NCBI GenBank assembly: GCA_937770485.1
Contig: CALJHX010000009.1
Span: 1 to 64,000 of the forward strand
Reading direction: 5' to 3'
Length of the DNA stretch: 64,000 nucleotides
From: an uncultured Verrucomicrobiae bacterium
Lineage (GTDB): Bacteria; Verrucomicrobiota; Verrucomicrobiia; Limisphaerales; UBA1096
Shown: positions 21,595 to 30,139 of the stretch, piece by piece
Numbering within the stretch: the first letter of the stretch is position 1
Layout of the letters: each line of letters begins with the position of its first letter
The notes under the pieces: model-generated
The model's input: only the letters and a program-made list of their open reading frames with translations
Database searches by the model: none
Told to the model about the DNA's origin: nothing
Made by a program: the position numbers and the translations under genes

Positions 21595-22988
21595 ACACCG
21601 ACCGACAACCCGATCCTGCCCGCGTCTCGGCCTTTCGCGGAGTCGAGCATTACGACGACCCCGCCGCCGTTCACTCGCTCGTTTGTCAGGCGCTGGACGC
21701 GCTTGGCCTGCCGGACGACTACGTCCGCCCCCACGACCGCGTCGTTCTCAAGCCGAACTGGGTCAAAGAGCACGACGAGCGCCACACCGGCCCGGGCCAG
21801 TGGGAACACATCGTCACGCATCCAGCCGTCATCGAGGCGGTCATCCGCTGGACCGGCACGCAACTCGCCGGTAGTGGTTCGATCACCGTTTGCGACGCGC
21901 CGCAAACTGACTCGTCGTTTGCTGCGCTTAACCAATACTGCGGACTCGACGAAATGGTCGATCGCTGCCGCCGCGACTTCCCCGGCACAACGATCAAGCT
22001 GCTCGACCTGCGACCAGAAGAATGGCACGCCGTCGATGGTGTCACCGTTTCAAAAACACAGCTCACCGGCGACCCGGCGGGAGACACGTTCGTCGGGCTG
22101 AACGACGCGAGTGAGTTCGTCGGCTTTCACGGCAACGGCCGGCTGTTTGGCGCGTCGTTCAACATGGCCGAGACGAACGAGCGCCACTCCGGCGAGCGCC
22201 ATGAGTACATGCTCTGCCGCACGCCGATGGACGCTGACGTGCTCATCAATCTTCCCAAGCTCAAGACGCACAAAAAAGTTGGCGTGACTTGTGCACTCAA
22301 GAATCTCGTTGGCATCAACGCGAACAAAAACTGGCTGCCGCACCACACCGAAGGCACGCCCGACCTGGGCGGCGACCAGTTCCCCGCCTCAACGGCAAAA
22401 GCCAGGCTCGAGCATTCGTGGATGGGCCGGGCCAAGCGCATCGTCAACGGCCGCCCGCTGCTCTCACGCTTCTTTGTGCCGTTAAAAAAAATTGGGCGCT
22501 TGTTTTTCGGCGACACGCAGAAAGTCGTCCGCTCCGGCAACTGGCACGGCAATGACACCTGCTGGCGCATGGTGCTCGACCTCAACAAATGCCTGTACGA
22601 TTTCGATGGCGCCGGGCTGCCGCGCAAAAAGCCGCTGCGCTATCTTGCCGTGGTCGATGGCATCATCAGCGGCGAGGGCAACGGCCCGATGTCGCCCGAT
22701 GCCAAGCCGTGCGGCACGATCCTCGCCGGCACCCATCCGGCTGCGGTGGACATGGCTGCCGCTACGCTCATGGGTTTCGACTGGCAGAAACTTCGGCTGC
22801 TGAAAAACAGCTTCAAGATTCGGAAGCGCAACTTTATCCCATTCCGGCCGAGCGACATAAATCTTGCCTCGAACAAGCCGGAATGGGACGGACCGCTTGG
22901 CCAAATGGGTGGGCGGTTCGCGTTTAAGCCGCACTTTGGCTGGGTCGGCGCGATTGAGCGCGAGCCAGAAAACAAGGCCAAGCGATGA
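21591..22988 (+). CDS. DUF362 domain-containing protein
   Basis: A 465-residue DUF362 protein, a family of unknown biochemical role often near polysaccharide or iron-sulfur genes. Family motifs are visible: DRVVLKPNWVKEH near residue 45, HPAVIEAVIRW, and LINLPKLKTHKKVGVTCALKNLVG near 220, followed by AVVDGIISGEGNGPM and AGTHPAAVDM. No ferredoxin-type CxxCxxC cluster is present, unlike many DUF362 proteins. It begins at a GTG in a GTGA overlap with the glycosyltransferase and ends in an ATGA overlap with the CapK-like gene, so it is made together with glycan enzymes. Confidence 0.85.
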   Translation: MNTDRQPDPARVSAFRGVEHYDDPAAVHSLVCQALDALGLPDDYVRPHDRVVLKPNWVKEHDERHTGPGQWEHIVTHPAVIEAVIRWTGTQLAGSGSITVCDAPQTDSSFAALNQYCGLDEMVDRCRRDFPGTTIKLLDLRPEEWHAVDGVTVSKTQLTGDPAGDTFVGLNDASEFVGFHGNGRLFGASFNMAETNERHSGERHEYMLCRTPMDADVLINLPKLKTHKKVGVTCALKNLVGINANKNWLPHHTEGTPDLGGDQFPASTAKARLEHSWMGRAKRIVNGRPLLSRFFVPLKKIGRLFFGDTQKVVRSGNWHGNDTCWRMVLDLNKCLYDFDGAGLPRKKPLRYLAVVDGIISGEGNGPMSPDAKPCGTILAGTHPAAVDMAAATLMGFDWQKLRLLKNSFKIRKRNFIPFRPSDINLASNKPEWDGPLGQMGGRFAFKPHFGWVGAIEREPENKAKR

Positions 22989-24373
22989 GTCTCGAGGATA
23001 GCCTTTACCCGTTGCTCTCGCTGTACGACCGGCTGCCGCAGGGGGCGCGAAATTTCATCGGTGCGGCGTACCGGCGGCTCCCGCGCCGCATCCGCCACGG
23101 CAGGGCGTACGGCGAGTTTCGCGAGTTGGCCGAGGCATCGCCAAGCTGGAGCGAGGCGGATCTTCGCGAGTATCAGTTACGTGAACTGCGCCGCACGCTC
23201 GTCAACGCCGCGAGCTATTGTCCGTATTACAGTCGCTCCTTTGCGAAGGCCGGTTTTCGTCCGGACGCAATGATGTCACTCGACGATTTTGCCGGCTGTC
23301 CGTCGCTCACCAAGCAGGACATGCAGAAGCATTTTAATGACCTTACCTCGACTGAGATTGCCGACTCGAAAAAACTTTACATCACCACCGGCGGCTCGAC
23401 CGGCGTGCCGGTGGGGTTTCATTTGCAGAAGGGCGTCAGCCGACCGAAGGAGCAGGCGTTCCTTGAGGCCAACTGGCGGCGAACCGGTTATTTTGACAAG
23501 GCTCGGCTAGCGCTGATCCGGGGCCATGTGACCGACTCGCGAGCCAAGGGCAACATCATCGCGCACGATGCAACGCGTAATTGGCTGATGCTTTCGTCGT
23601 ATCACCTCACCGACGAGCGCATCCCTGAGTACCTCGAAGCGCTGGAAAATTTTCAGCCGGACTTTTTGAATATCTACCCGTCGGCGGCGTTGCAGCTCGC
23701 CGAGTATTTGCAGCGGCACGATCAGCGTTGGCGCACGCCGCTCCAGGGTGTGCTATGCGGCTCGGAGCAGTTGACGCTATCCCAGAAACGACTCCTCGAG
23801 GGTGTGTTCCAGTGTCGCGTGCTGCGCTGGTACGGTCACGCCGAGCGCGTCGTACTCGCTGCCGAGGGAACGTACTCGGATCTATTTTATTTTTGGCCGC
23901 ATTACGGCTTCGTTGAGTTTGGCGAACCCGACGGGGACGGCCTGCGGGAAGTCATCGGCACGACGTTTCACAATATGGCCATGCCGCTCGTGCGATACCG
24001 CACCGGCGACTTCGTGCGCCTGGCCAAACCGGATGCGCGGCGGGAATACGCCTGGCCTGCCGTTGAGGAGATCGCCGGGCGCGGGCAGGAATTTCTTGTC
24101 ACCGACTCGGGGCGGCGCATCTCGTTGACCGCCTTCAATATGCACGACGCGATCTTCGACGGGCTGTATGCCGTGCAGTTTTTCCAGTCGGAACAGGGCT
24201 TGGCGGAGTTTCACTACATCCCGTCGCCGGAGTTTCACACGTCGCGGCTCCCGCAGATTGAGGACGGCATCCGGCGCAAGCTTGGCGACGACTTCCGGCT
24301 GGTGCTCCGCGAAGTCGGGGAGGTCGAAAAGACCCCCCGCGGTAAGCATACCTGGCTTATCAGCCGGCTCTGA
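22985..24373 (+). CDS. CapK/PaaK-like adenylate-forming enzyme
   Basis: A 462-residue member of the ANL superfamily branch that includes phenylacetate-CoA ligase and the capsule protein CapK. The ATP-phosphate loop is visible as TTGGSTGVPVGF near residue 133, with CGSEQLT, the adenine region RWYGHAER, YRTGDFVRL for ribose binding, and the C-terminal GRGQEFLVTDSGRR. CapK-like proteins of capsule loci are thought to activate a carboxylate for transfer to a sugar, but few have been tested. It is the last gene of the coupled run; its stop is followed within 6 bases by a perfect 12-bp copy of the iterated palindrome. Confidence 0.85.
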   Translation: MSLEDSLYPLLSLYDRLPQGARNFIGAAYRRLPRRIRHGRAYGEFRELAEASPSWSEADLREYQLRELRRTLVNAASYCPYYSRSFAKAGFRPDAMMSLDDFAGCPSLTKQDMQKHFNDLTSTEIADSKKLYITTGGSTGVPVGFHLQKGVSRPKEQAFLEANWRRTGYFDKARLALIRGHVTDSRAKGNIIAHDATRNWLMLSSYHLTDERIPEYLEALENFQPDFLNIYPSAALQLAEYLQRHDQRWRTPLQGVLCGSEQLTLSQKRLLEGVFQCRVLRWYGHAERVVLAAEGTYSDLFYFWPHYGFVEFGEPDGDGLREVIGTTFHNMAMPLVRYRTGDFVRLAKPDARREYAWPAVEEIAGRGQEFLVTDSGRRISLTAFNMHDAIFDGLYAVQFFQSEQGLAEFHYIPSPEFHTSRLPQIEDGIRRKLGDDFRLVLREVGEVEKTPRGKHTWLISRL

Positions 24374-24419
24374 TTCCCGCTTGGCCAAGCGGCCCGGATG
24401 GGCGTATGGTCGCCGCGCG

Positions 24420-25823
24420 ATGCTACAAACCAAAGCTGCACGAAGAATTCTCCACGGCGTGGTGCTTGGGGTGTTGTTGGTGAACCTGGCGATCGGTGCC
24501 AAGGTCTATTCCGAGTCCGACGCCAACTCGAGCGCCAACGACCCCCACGCCAATCTCGACCTGTTCGTCAACGTGCTAGAGCGCATCCGGCGCGACTACG
24601 TCGATGGCGGCGAGTTGACGTACGAGGACCTCGTCCACGGCGCGCTGCGGGGCATGATAGGCATGCTCGACCCGCACAGCGAGTTCATGCCGCCCACCCG
24701 TTACTCGCACCTCATGGACGACACCGAGGGCCGGTTCGGTGGCGTCGGCGTTCACATTAACATTCAGGATGGGTACCTCACCGTACTCGCTCCGATGGAG
24801 GACACGCCGGCCTACGAGGCCGGCATCATGTCAGGCGATCGCATCGTGAAGATTGAGGGCAAAAATGCCCGCAACATCTCGATGCCGGAGGCGATCGATA
24901 AGCTCCGCGGCAAGCCGGGCTCGAAAGTCAAAATGACATTTTACCGGCCATCCACTCGTGAGGACATCGATGTCACTCTCAAGCGCGCACTGATCAAGGT
25001 GGCTACCGTCAAAGACATCAACAACCAGCGCAAGTTCACCGTCGACGAAAACAAGATCGGCTATGTGCGGTTGACGCAGTTTGGCGAGGCGACCTCGCGG
25101 GACTTGGAGGAGGCGCTGCGTAAACTCGAGCTTGAGGACATGAAGGGACTCGTGCTCGACCTGCGCCACAACCCGGGAGGACTGCTCGACCAGGCGATCA
25201 GGGTTTGTGAAAAATTTCTAGCCAAGGGCGAGCCGATCGTCACCACCGAGGGACGCCGCGAACGCGAGAACTCCGAGCACAAGTCGTCCGGCCGCTATGC
25301 CCGGCCCGACCTGCCGCTGGTCGTGCTGGTGAACCGGTTCAGCGCCAGCGCATCGGAGATTGTTGCCGGCTGCCTCAAGGACAACGACCGCGCCAAGATC
25401 GTCGGCGAAAAAACCTTCGGCAAAGGCTCGGTGCAAAAGATTCTGCCGATCAACGGCCAGCAAGGAGCCGCGCTTCGACTTACCACAGCCAAGTATTACA
25501 CCCCAAGCCACAAGGTCATTCACGGCTACGGTATTGAGCCTCACCAAAACTTGGAAATGAGCCGCGAAGACGAGGAATTGCTCTTCCTCCAGCGCACGCC
25601 GGGGGGCCTCAATATGGTGGCTGAGGATCGCCGTGAAGCCGTCGGAAACTTCATCGATCCGCAGTTGGCCAAGGCGATTGAACTGCTAGTGGGCAAGAAA
25701 CAGATCCAAGCCAAAGCAGAGCCGGAAGAGGGAGAAGCGGCCGGAAAGACCAATGAAAAGGCCAAACCTGATAAGGCGGCCGAGCCGGAAGCCGAGGAAA
25801 AGCCGGCCGACAAGCCGGAATGA
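24420..25823 (+). CDS. S41 family C-terminal processing peptidase
   Basis: A 467-residue periplasmic Ser/Lys protease of the CtpA/Prc type, cleaving other exported proteins at their C-termini. It starts with a hydrophobic leader (residues 9-28), followed by an N-terminal helical domain, a PDZ domain (about 100-180: GRFGGVGVHI, AYEAGIMSGDRIVKI) and the S41 core with DLRHNPGG, the catalytic serine in FSASASEIV and the lysine in TFGKGSVQ. The C-terminal 45 residues are a Lys/Glu/Ala-rich low-complexity tail. I use the ATG at 24420; the longer open frame lies over the CapK-like gene. One palindrome copy (core 25665) is read as Leu-Ala-Lys near the C-terminus. Confidence 0.93.
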   Translation: MLQTKAARRILHGVVLGVLLVNLAIGAKVYSESDANSSANDPHANLDLFVNVLERIRRDYVDGGELTYEDLVHGALRGMIGMLDPHSEFMPPTRYSHLMDDTEGRFGGVGVHINIQDGYLTVLAPMEDTPAYEAGIMSGDRIVKIEGKNARNISMPEAIDKLRGKPGSKVKMTFYRPSTREDIDVTLKRALIKVATVKDINNQRKFTVDENKIGYVRLTQFGEATSRDLEEALRKLELEDMKGLVLDLRHNPGGLLDQAIRVCEKFLAKGEPIVTTEGRRERENSEHKSSGRYARPDLPLVVLVNRFSASASEIVAGCLKDNDRAKIVGEKTFGKGSVQKILPINGQQGAALRLTTAKYYTPSHKVIHGYGIEPHQNLEMSREDEELLFLQRTPGGLNMVAEDRREAVGNFIDPQLAKAIELLVGKKQIQAKAEPEEGEAAGKTNEKAKPDKAAEPEAEEKPADKPE

Positions 25824-25859
25824 TTTCGCCGCTTAGCCAAGCGAGACTGTTCGCCTCCC

Positions 25860-26900
25860 ATGCTGTTGCTGGCCATCGAGACGTCGTGTGACGAAACCAG
25901 CGTCGCCGTGCTGCGCGATGGCTGTGTTCTCGCGAACGCGGTTTCCTCACAGATAAAACTTCACGAGGAGTACGGCGGCGTGGTGCCGGAACTCGCCTCG
26001 CGCGAGCACCTGCGCAACCTCATGCCGGTCGCCCGCCAAGCGCTTGGCCAAGCGGACGTCGCCCCCGGCGAACTCGACGCGATCGCGGCGACTCGTGGGC
26101 CGGGTTTGCCGGGCGCGCTGCTGGTTGGCCTACGCACGGCGCAGGGCTTGGCGTTTGCTCTGGCCAAGCCGTTCGTCGGCATCCATCATCACGAGGCGCA
26201 CCTCTACTCGCCGTGGATTGGCGGCGAGCCGTTGTCGCTGTCTCTCGACGACTTTCAGCCTAACGTTTCGCTCATCGTCAGCGGAGGCCATACGATGCTC
26301 GTACACGTCGCCGCACCGCTGGAGCATCGCGTGCTCGGCGGCACGGTGGACGACGCGGCCGGCGAGTGCTTCGATAAGGCTGCTAAGCTGATCGGCCTTC
26401 CGTATCCCGGTGGCCCCGAGCTGGATCGCCTAGCCAACGAGGGCGACGGTAGCGCGCACAAATTCCCGCGCCCCATGATGCAAGACGACTCGCACGACTT
26501 TAGTTTCAGCGGGCTCAAGACATCGGTCCGCTATTTCATCCGCGACAACCCGAGCGTGCTCGAGGACGGCCAGCGGCTCCGCAATCTTTGCGCCAGCGTA
26601 CAGGCGGCGATCGTCGAGGTGCTCGTCGCCAAGACAATCCGCGCAGCGAAAAAGCTAGGCGCAAAATACGTCACAGCCTCCGGCGGCGTGACATGCAACA
26701 GCGGCTTGCGAGCGGCCTTGGGCGCGGCGTGTGAGCGGGGGGGCTTTGTGTTGCGCCTGGCCAATCCAACGCTCTGCACCGACAACGCGGCAATGGTCGG
26801 CATCATCGCCCACATGCACCTTGCCAAGGGCACACCCGCCACCTCACTCGATGCTGAAATCGTCCCCGGCTGGAAGCTCGCCGAAAGTGCCGTTTACTAA
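25860..26900 (+). CDS. tsaD: tRNA N6-adenosine threonylcarbamoyltransferase TsaD
   Basis: TsaD transfers the threonylcarbamoyl group to A37 of ANN-decoding tRNAs, with TsaB and TsaE. The 346 residues have the ASKHA phosphate motif LLAIETSCDETSVAVL at the start, YGGVVPELASREH, the metal-binding HHEAH motif at about residue 107-116, the SGGHT loop, and the C-terminal ASGGVTCNSGLR and CTDNAAMVG motifs. The ATG at 25860 gives the standard N-terminus. It follows the S41 gene by 36 bases that contain a degenerate palindrome copy (TTAGCCAAGCG). Two good palindrome copies (core 26044 and a near match at about 26160) lie in the gene. Confidence 0.96.
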   Translation: MLLLAIETSCDETSVAVLRDGCVLANAVSSQIKLHEEYGGVVPELASREHLRNLMPVARQALGQADVAPGELDAIAATRGPGLPGALLVGLRTAQGLAFALAKPFVGIHHHEAHLYSPWIGGEPLSLSLDDFQPNVSLIVSGGHTMLVHVAAPLEHRVLGGTVDDAAGECFDKAAKLIGLPYPGGPELDRLANEGDGSAHKFPRPMMQDDSHDFSFSGLKTSVRYFIRDNPSVLEDGQRLRNLCASVQAAIVEVLVAKTIRAAKKLGAKYVTASGGVTCNSGLRAALGAACERGGFVLRLANPTLCTDNAAMVGIIAHMHLAKGTPATSLDAEIVPGWKLAESAVY

Positions 26901-26961
26901 CGGTACGACATGACAATCCTTTCCGATTCGCTTTGGCTTGGTTACACCTTGGCCAAGTGAT

Positions 26962-28350
26962 ATGGAAAATTACGATTTTGATGTTGCCGTGATCGGCGGA
27001 GGCAGCGCCGGCTATGCCACTGCCCGTAAGACCGCTGCCGCCGGCCAACGCACTGTACTCATCGAGGCCGGAGAGGAACTGGGCGGGCTCTGCATCCTGC
27101 GCGGTTGCATGCCGACAAAGGCGTTGCTACACGCTGCCGATGTGCGGCACCAAGCCAGGCGCTCCAGCATCTGGGGGCTCAAGCCGGGCGAGGTCAGTTT
27201 TGACTTTGCCGAAGTGATGCGTCGCAAGGCGTCGATGGTCGAGGAGTTCGCCAGCTATCGGCGCGGCCAATTGCAGGACGGCCGCTTCGAGCTGATCCGC
27301 GCCCTGGCTAGGTTTCGTGACCCACACACGCTCGAGCTGGACAACGGCAAAGCGGTGACTGCCGAACACATCATGATTTCCACCGGCTCGCGGGTCGCCG
27401 AGCTGCCGCTGCCGGGCTTGGCCAAGCTCGGCTGCATCACCAGCGACGACGCCCTGCGGCTAGAGTCGCTGCCCAAGTCGATCATCGTGCTCGGCGGCGG
27501 CGCGGTGGCGCTCGAGTTCGCCCAGTTTTTTGCGCGATTCGATGTCGAAGTGACGCTGCTCCAGCGCAGCCCGCACATTCTCAAGGCGTTCGACGACGAT
27601 GTCGCCGGCGAAGTGGAGGCCGCCTTCCGCGAGGAAGGCATCACCGTCCACACCGGCTGCTCTCTCACCGACGCGCGGCAGGACGGCAACGAAAAAGTGA
27701 TCGTGTACGAGCGCGACGGCGGGCAACACGAAGTCCGCGCCGAGGCGGTGTTTCACGGGTTAGGCCGATCGCCGAACACCGGATCGCTCGCGCTCGAGAA
27801 CGGCGGCGTCGAGACCGAGCGCGGTCGCATCCTCTGCGACACCCACATGCGGACCAGCACGCCGCACATCTTCGCCGGGGGTGACTGCACCGGCCCGCAC
27901 GAGATCGTGCACATCGCCATTCAGCAAGGCGAGGTCGCCGCTCATAACATTCTGCACCCCGACGGGCTTCTCTCGATGGATTACCGGATGCTCATCAGCG
28001 TGGTGTTCACCGACCCGCAGACTGCGACCGTCGGCCACACTGAAAAAACGGCCAAAGAACGGGGCATCCCGTACCTCACCGCGAGTTATCCATTCAACGA
28101 CCATGGCAAGTCGATCATCATGGAGGCGATGCACGGCTTCGTGAAATTGTTGTGCGATCCCGAGTCGGGAGAAATCCTCGGCGGCGCGTGCGTCGGACCG
28201 ATGGGCGGCGAGTTGATACACGAGATCGTCACCGCCATGGCCAAGCGCATGACCGTCGCCGAGCTGGCCGCCGTGCCACACTACCATCCCACACTGGCCG
28301 AGATCTGGACCTACCCCGCCGAGGAATTGGCCGAAAAAATTACCGGCTGA
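26962..28350 (+). CDS. Dihydrolipoamide dehydrogenase/mercuric reductase-like flavoprotein
   Basis: A 462-residue class I pyridine nucleotide-disulfide oxidoreductase. It has the FAD motif VAVIGGGSAGYATAR, the redox-active disulfide in GGLCILRGCMPTK (C-x4-C), a second GxGxxA motif VLGGGAVALEFAQ for NAD(P)H, the FAD motif IFAGGDCTGPHEIVH, and the C-terminal active-site segment VPHYHPTLAEIWTYP. This pairs it with lipoamide dehydrogenases and mercuric reductase-like enzymes; no second cysteine pair typical of MerA is seen at the C-terminus, and no 2-oxo acid dehydrogenase genes are adjacent, so substrate is open. The ATG at 26962 is preferred; upstream in-frame codons come from a palindrome copy at 26947-26956. 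Confidence 0.9.
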   Translation: MENYDFDVAVIGGGSAGYATARKTAAAGQRTVLIEAGEELGGLCILRGCMPTKALLHAADVRHQARRSSIWGLKPGEVSFDFAEVMRRKASMVEEFASYRRGQLQDGRFELIRALARFRDPHTLELDNGKAVTAEHIMISTGSRVAELPLPGLAKLGCITSDDALRLESLPKSIIVLGGGAVALEFAQFFARFDVEVTLLQRSPHILKAFDDDVAGEVEAAFREEGITVHTGCSLTDARQDGNEKVIVYERDGGQHEVRAEAVFHGLGRSPNTGSLALENGGVETERGRILCDTHMRTSTPHIFAGGDCTGPHEIVHIAIQQGEVAAHNILHPDGLLSMDYRMLISVVFTDPQTATVGHTEKTAKERGIPYLTASYPFNDHGKSIIMEAMHGFVKLLCDPESGEILGGACVGPMGGELIHEIVTAMAKRMTVAELAAVPHYHPTLAEIWTYPAEELAEKITG

Positions 28351-28609
28351 CGGTTTCACCGAATTTGTTGTAATTGACAAAAGCTGTATGAAGTCCACCG
28401 TCTTGTCGAGGCAATGCAAATGGATCCAAAGGTCCAAGCCATCAACTGGGCGCCGCCACTGGATGGGCAGGACGCCACCTGGTGGAGGAAGTTAAGGTTG
28501 AACGTGTAGCGACCAATTCAGCCGCACCCCGGCCGCCTTGGCCAAGTCACGCGGCCATACAACGGTCAGCGACTATTTCGGTACCAACTTTCAGGATTAA
28601 ATAAAGGCG
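28351..28609. other. Gap of 259 bases with a possible small remnant ORF
   Basis: This gap separates the GC-rich flavoprotein gene from the AT-richer gene at 28610. Positions 28414-28509 on the plus strand hold a short open frame of 31 codons (MQMDPKVQ to WWRKLRLNV) that continues open upstream to a TGA near 28374; its residue make-up looks protein-like but has no recognised relative, so it may be the tail of a lost gene. A palindrome copy (core 28538-28545) follows. No promoter or terminator is convincing. Confidence 0.35.
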
Positions 28610-30001
28610 ATGTTTCCACGATTCTTCAAATGGCTTATTTGCGGCCGTATTCAGAAGCGCATTTGGGTTTCCATTGGAATTTTAATTTTATTGGCTGTAC
28701 TGGTGGAGCAATCACTAAAACGGGCCGAACGGAGCGGGTGGGAAAATTGGAAGGCGAAATGGGAAGCCAAGGGTGAGAAGTTTGACATTGCCAGTGTGAT
28801 TCCCCCGAAAATCCCGGACCATCAGAATTTTGCAAAGTCCCAATTTTTTGCTCCTCTTTTTGATCATGATACAGATAGCCCGAAATTCAATAAGGCAAGG
28901 GACCGTTTTGATATAAAGACGGCTTCTTCGTTGCGGTATGCTTGGAGGAAAGGAAAGCACCGCGATTTTGTTGTGTGGGAAAGTGCTTTTTATGAATCGG
29001 ACTTGGCCAAGTTGGCTGACGATCTGAAACGGCCACACTGCCGTTTCAATATTCGATATGAGGATGGCTTCGCGGCAGTTTTACCTCATTTAAGCACCAT
29101 GAAGAACGCAGCCAATTTGTTTGCGCTCAGATCGGCACAACGGTTGTCAAAAGGGGATACCACTGGAGCATGGCAGGATACACTCAACGGAATCCGCTTG
29201 GGGGAACAACTTCAAACGGAACCATTTTTAATTTCCCAACTTGTGAGGATCGCTATTCTTGAAATGAACTTTCAAACATATTGGGAAGGGCAGATCAATA
29301 ACCAGTGGTCGGCGGAGCAGTTAACAGCCTTTCAGCAAATATTTCAGTCCATTGATCTTCTAGCCGGCATGGAATCGGCAATCAGAGCGGAAAGGAACAT
29401 GATCAACCATTGGTTCACAAGCGTTGCTCAAGGGGGAACCCAAACTCAAGGATTTGATGAATCAATTTCATCTCTGGATTTTTTCCCCGCCATCTTTTTT
29501 TATAGCAACCAATATCAAATTAATTTAATTTTGACTGAAATAATTCTTCCAGGAATTGATGTGTCAAATCACAAATTGAATGTTCATCAATTTAAGAAAA
29601 TGGAAGAGGAAATAATGGATTTAAAGAGTAGCTTTCTCCCTTTTCGTCATGCGATAGCCCTCATGATGCTACCCGGCTTGGACAAATACGCCTTGAAGGT
29701 AAGCCAAACTCAAGCTGCATTGGATCAGTCTGCCATTGTCGCCGCACTGGAAAGGTATCGCCTAGCTGAAGGTAGTTATCCCGAAAAATTGACAGCACTA
29801 ACGCCAAAATTCATTGCAAAGATTCCGGGTGATTTGTTTCACGATCAAGGTTTGGTGTATCGAATCAATGAAGATGATTCCTTTACTTTATACTCAACTG
29901 GTTACAACGGAACAGATGATGGTGGTGAGTTTTTGATTAGTGGCGAGTCAATCGACTTTGCGAAAGGCGATTGGCCTTGGCCACAGAAAGTTGCTGAGTG
30001 A
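28610..30001 (+). CDS. Membrane-anchored protein of unknown function with pseudopilin-like C-terminal segment
   Basis: A 463-residue protein with no recognised named family. The N-terminus has a membrane helix (residues 20-38), then a soluble, mainly helical body. The last 90 residues contain ALERYRLAEGSYPEKL and IPGDLFHDQGLVYRI, ending SFTLYSTGYNGTDDGG; this pattern is the same as the variable C-terminal part of type II secretion pseudopilin-like and planctomycete DUF proteins, in which an N-terminal methylation helix is replaced by other sequence. Base composition is clearly lower in GC than the surrounding genes, and codons use more A/T, suggesting separate origin. Only one palindrome copy is present (core 29003). 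Function is unknown. Confidence 0.75.
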   Translation: MFPRFFKWLICGRIQKRIWVSIGILILLAVLVEQSLKRAERSGWENWKAKWEAKGEKFDIASVIPPKIPDHQNFAKSQFFAPLFDHDTDSPKFNKARDRFDIKTASSLRYAWRKGKHRDFVVWESAFYESDLAKLADDLKRPHCRFNIRYEDGFAAVLPHLSTMKNAANLFALRSAQRLSKGDTTGAWQDTLNGIRLGEQLQTEPFLISQLVRIAILEMNFQTYWEGQINNQWSAEQLTAFQQIFQSIDLLAGMESAIRAERNMINHWFTSVAQGGTQTQGFDESISSLDFFPAIFFYSNQYQINLILTEIILPGIDVSNHKLNVHQFKKMEEEIMDLKSSFLPFRHAIALMMLPGLDKYALKVSQTQAALDQSAIVAALERYRLAEGSYPEKLTALTPKFIAKIPGDLFHDQGLVYRINEDDSFTLYSTGYNGTDDGGEFLISGESIDFAKGDWPWPQKVAE

Positions 30002-30139
30002 TGGCCGCCACTCCTCCGGTATCGAGTCGGTTGGCCAAACGCCTATCCAAATTATAGCCGAAAAACCACTCCAGTGTTCAAGTGGCAAAATGACCTTTAA
30101 ACTTGGAGTGTATACGCGTTTATGTGCGGTTTTTCCAAC

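Noticed and set aside
24379..24390. Palindrome copies after stop codons as rho-independent terminators
   Set aside because: A perfect 12-bp palindrome has no loop and no T-run follows; contrast the true terminator after rpsU at 46168.
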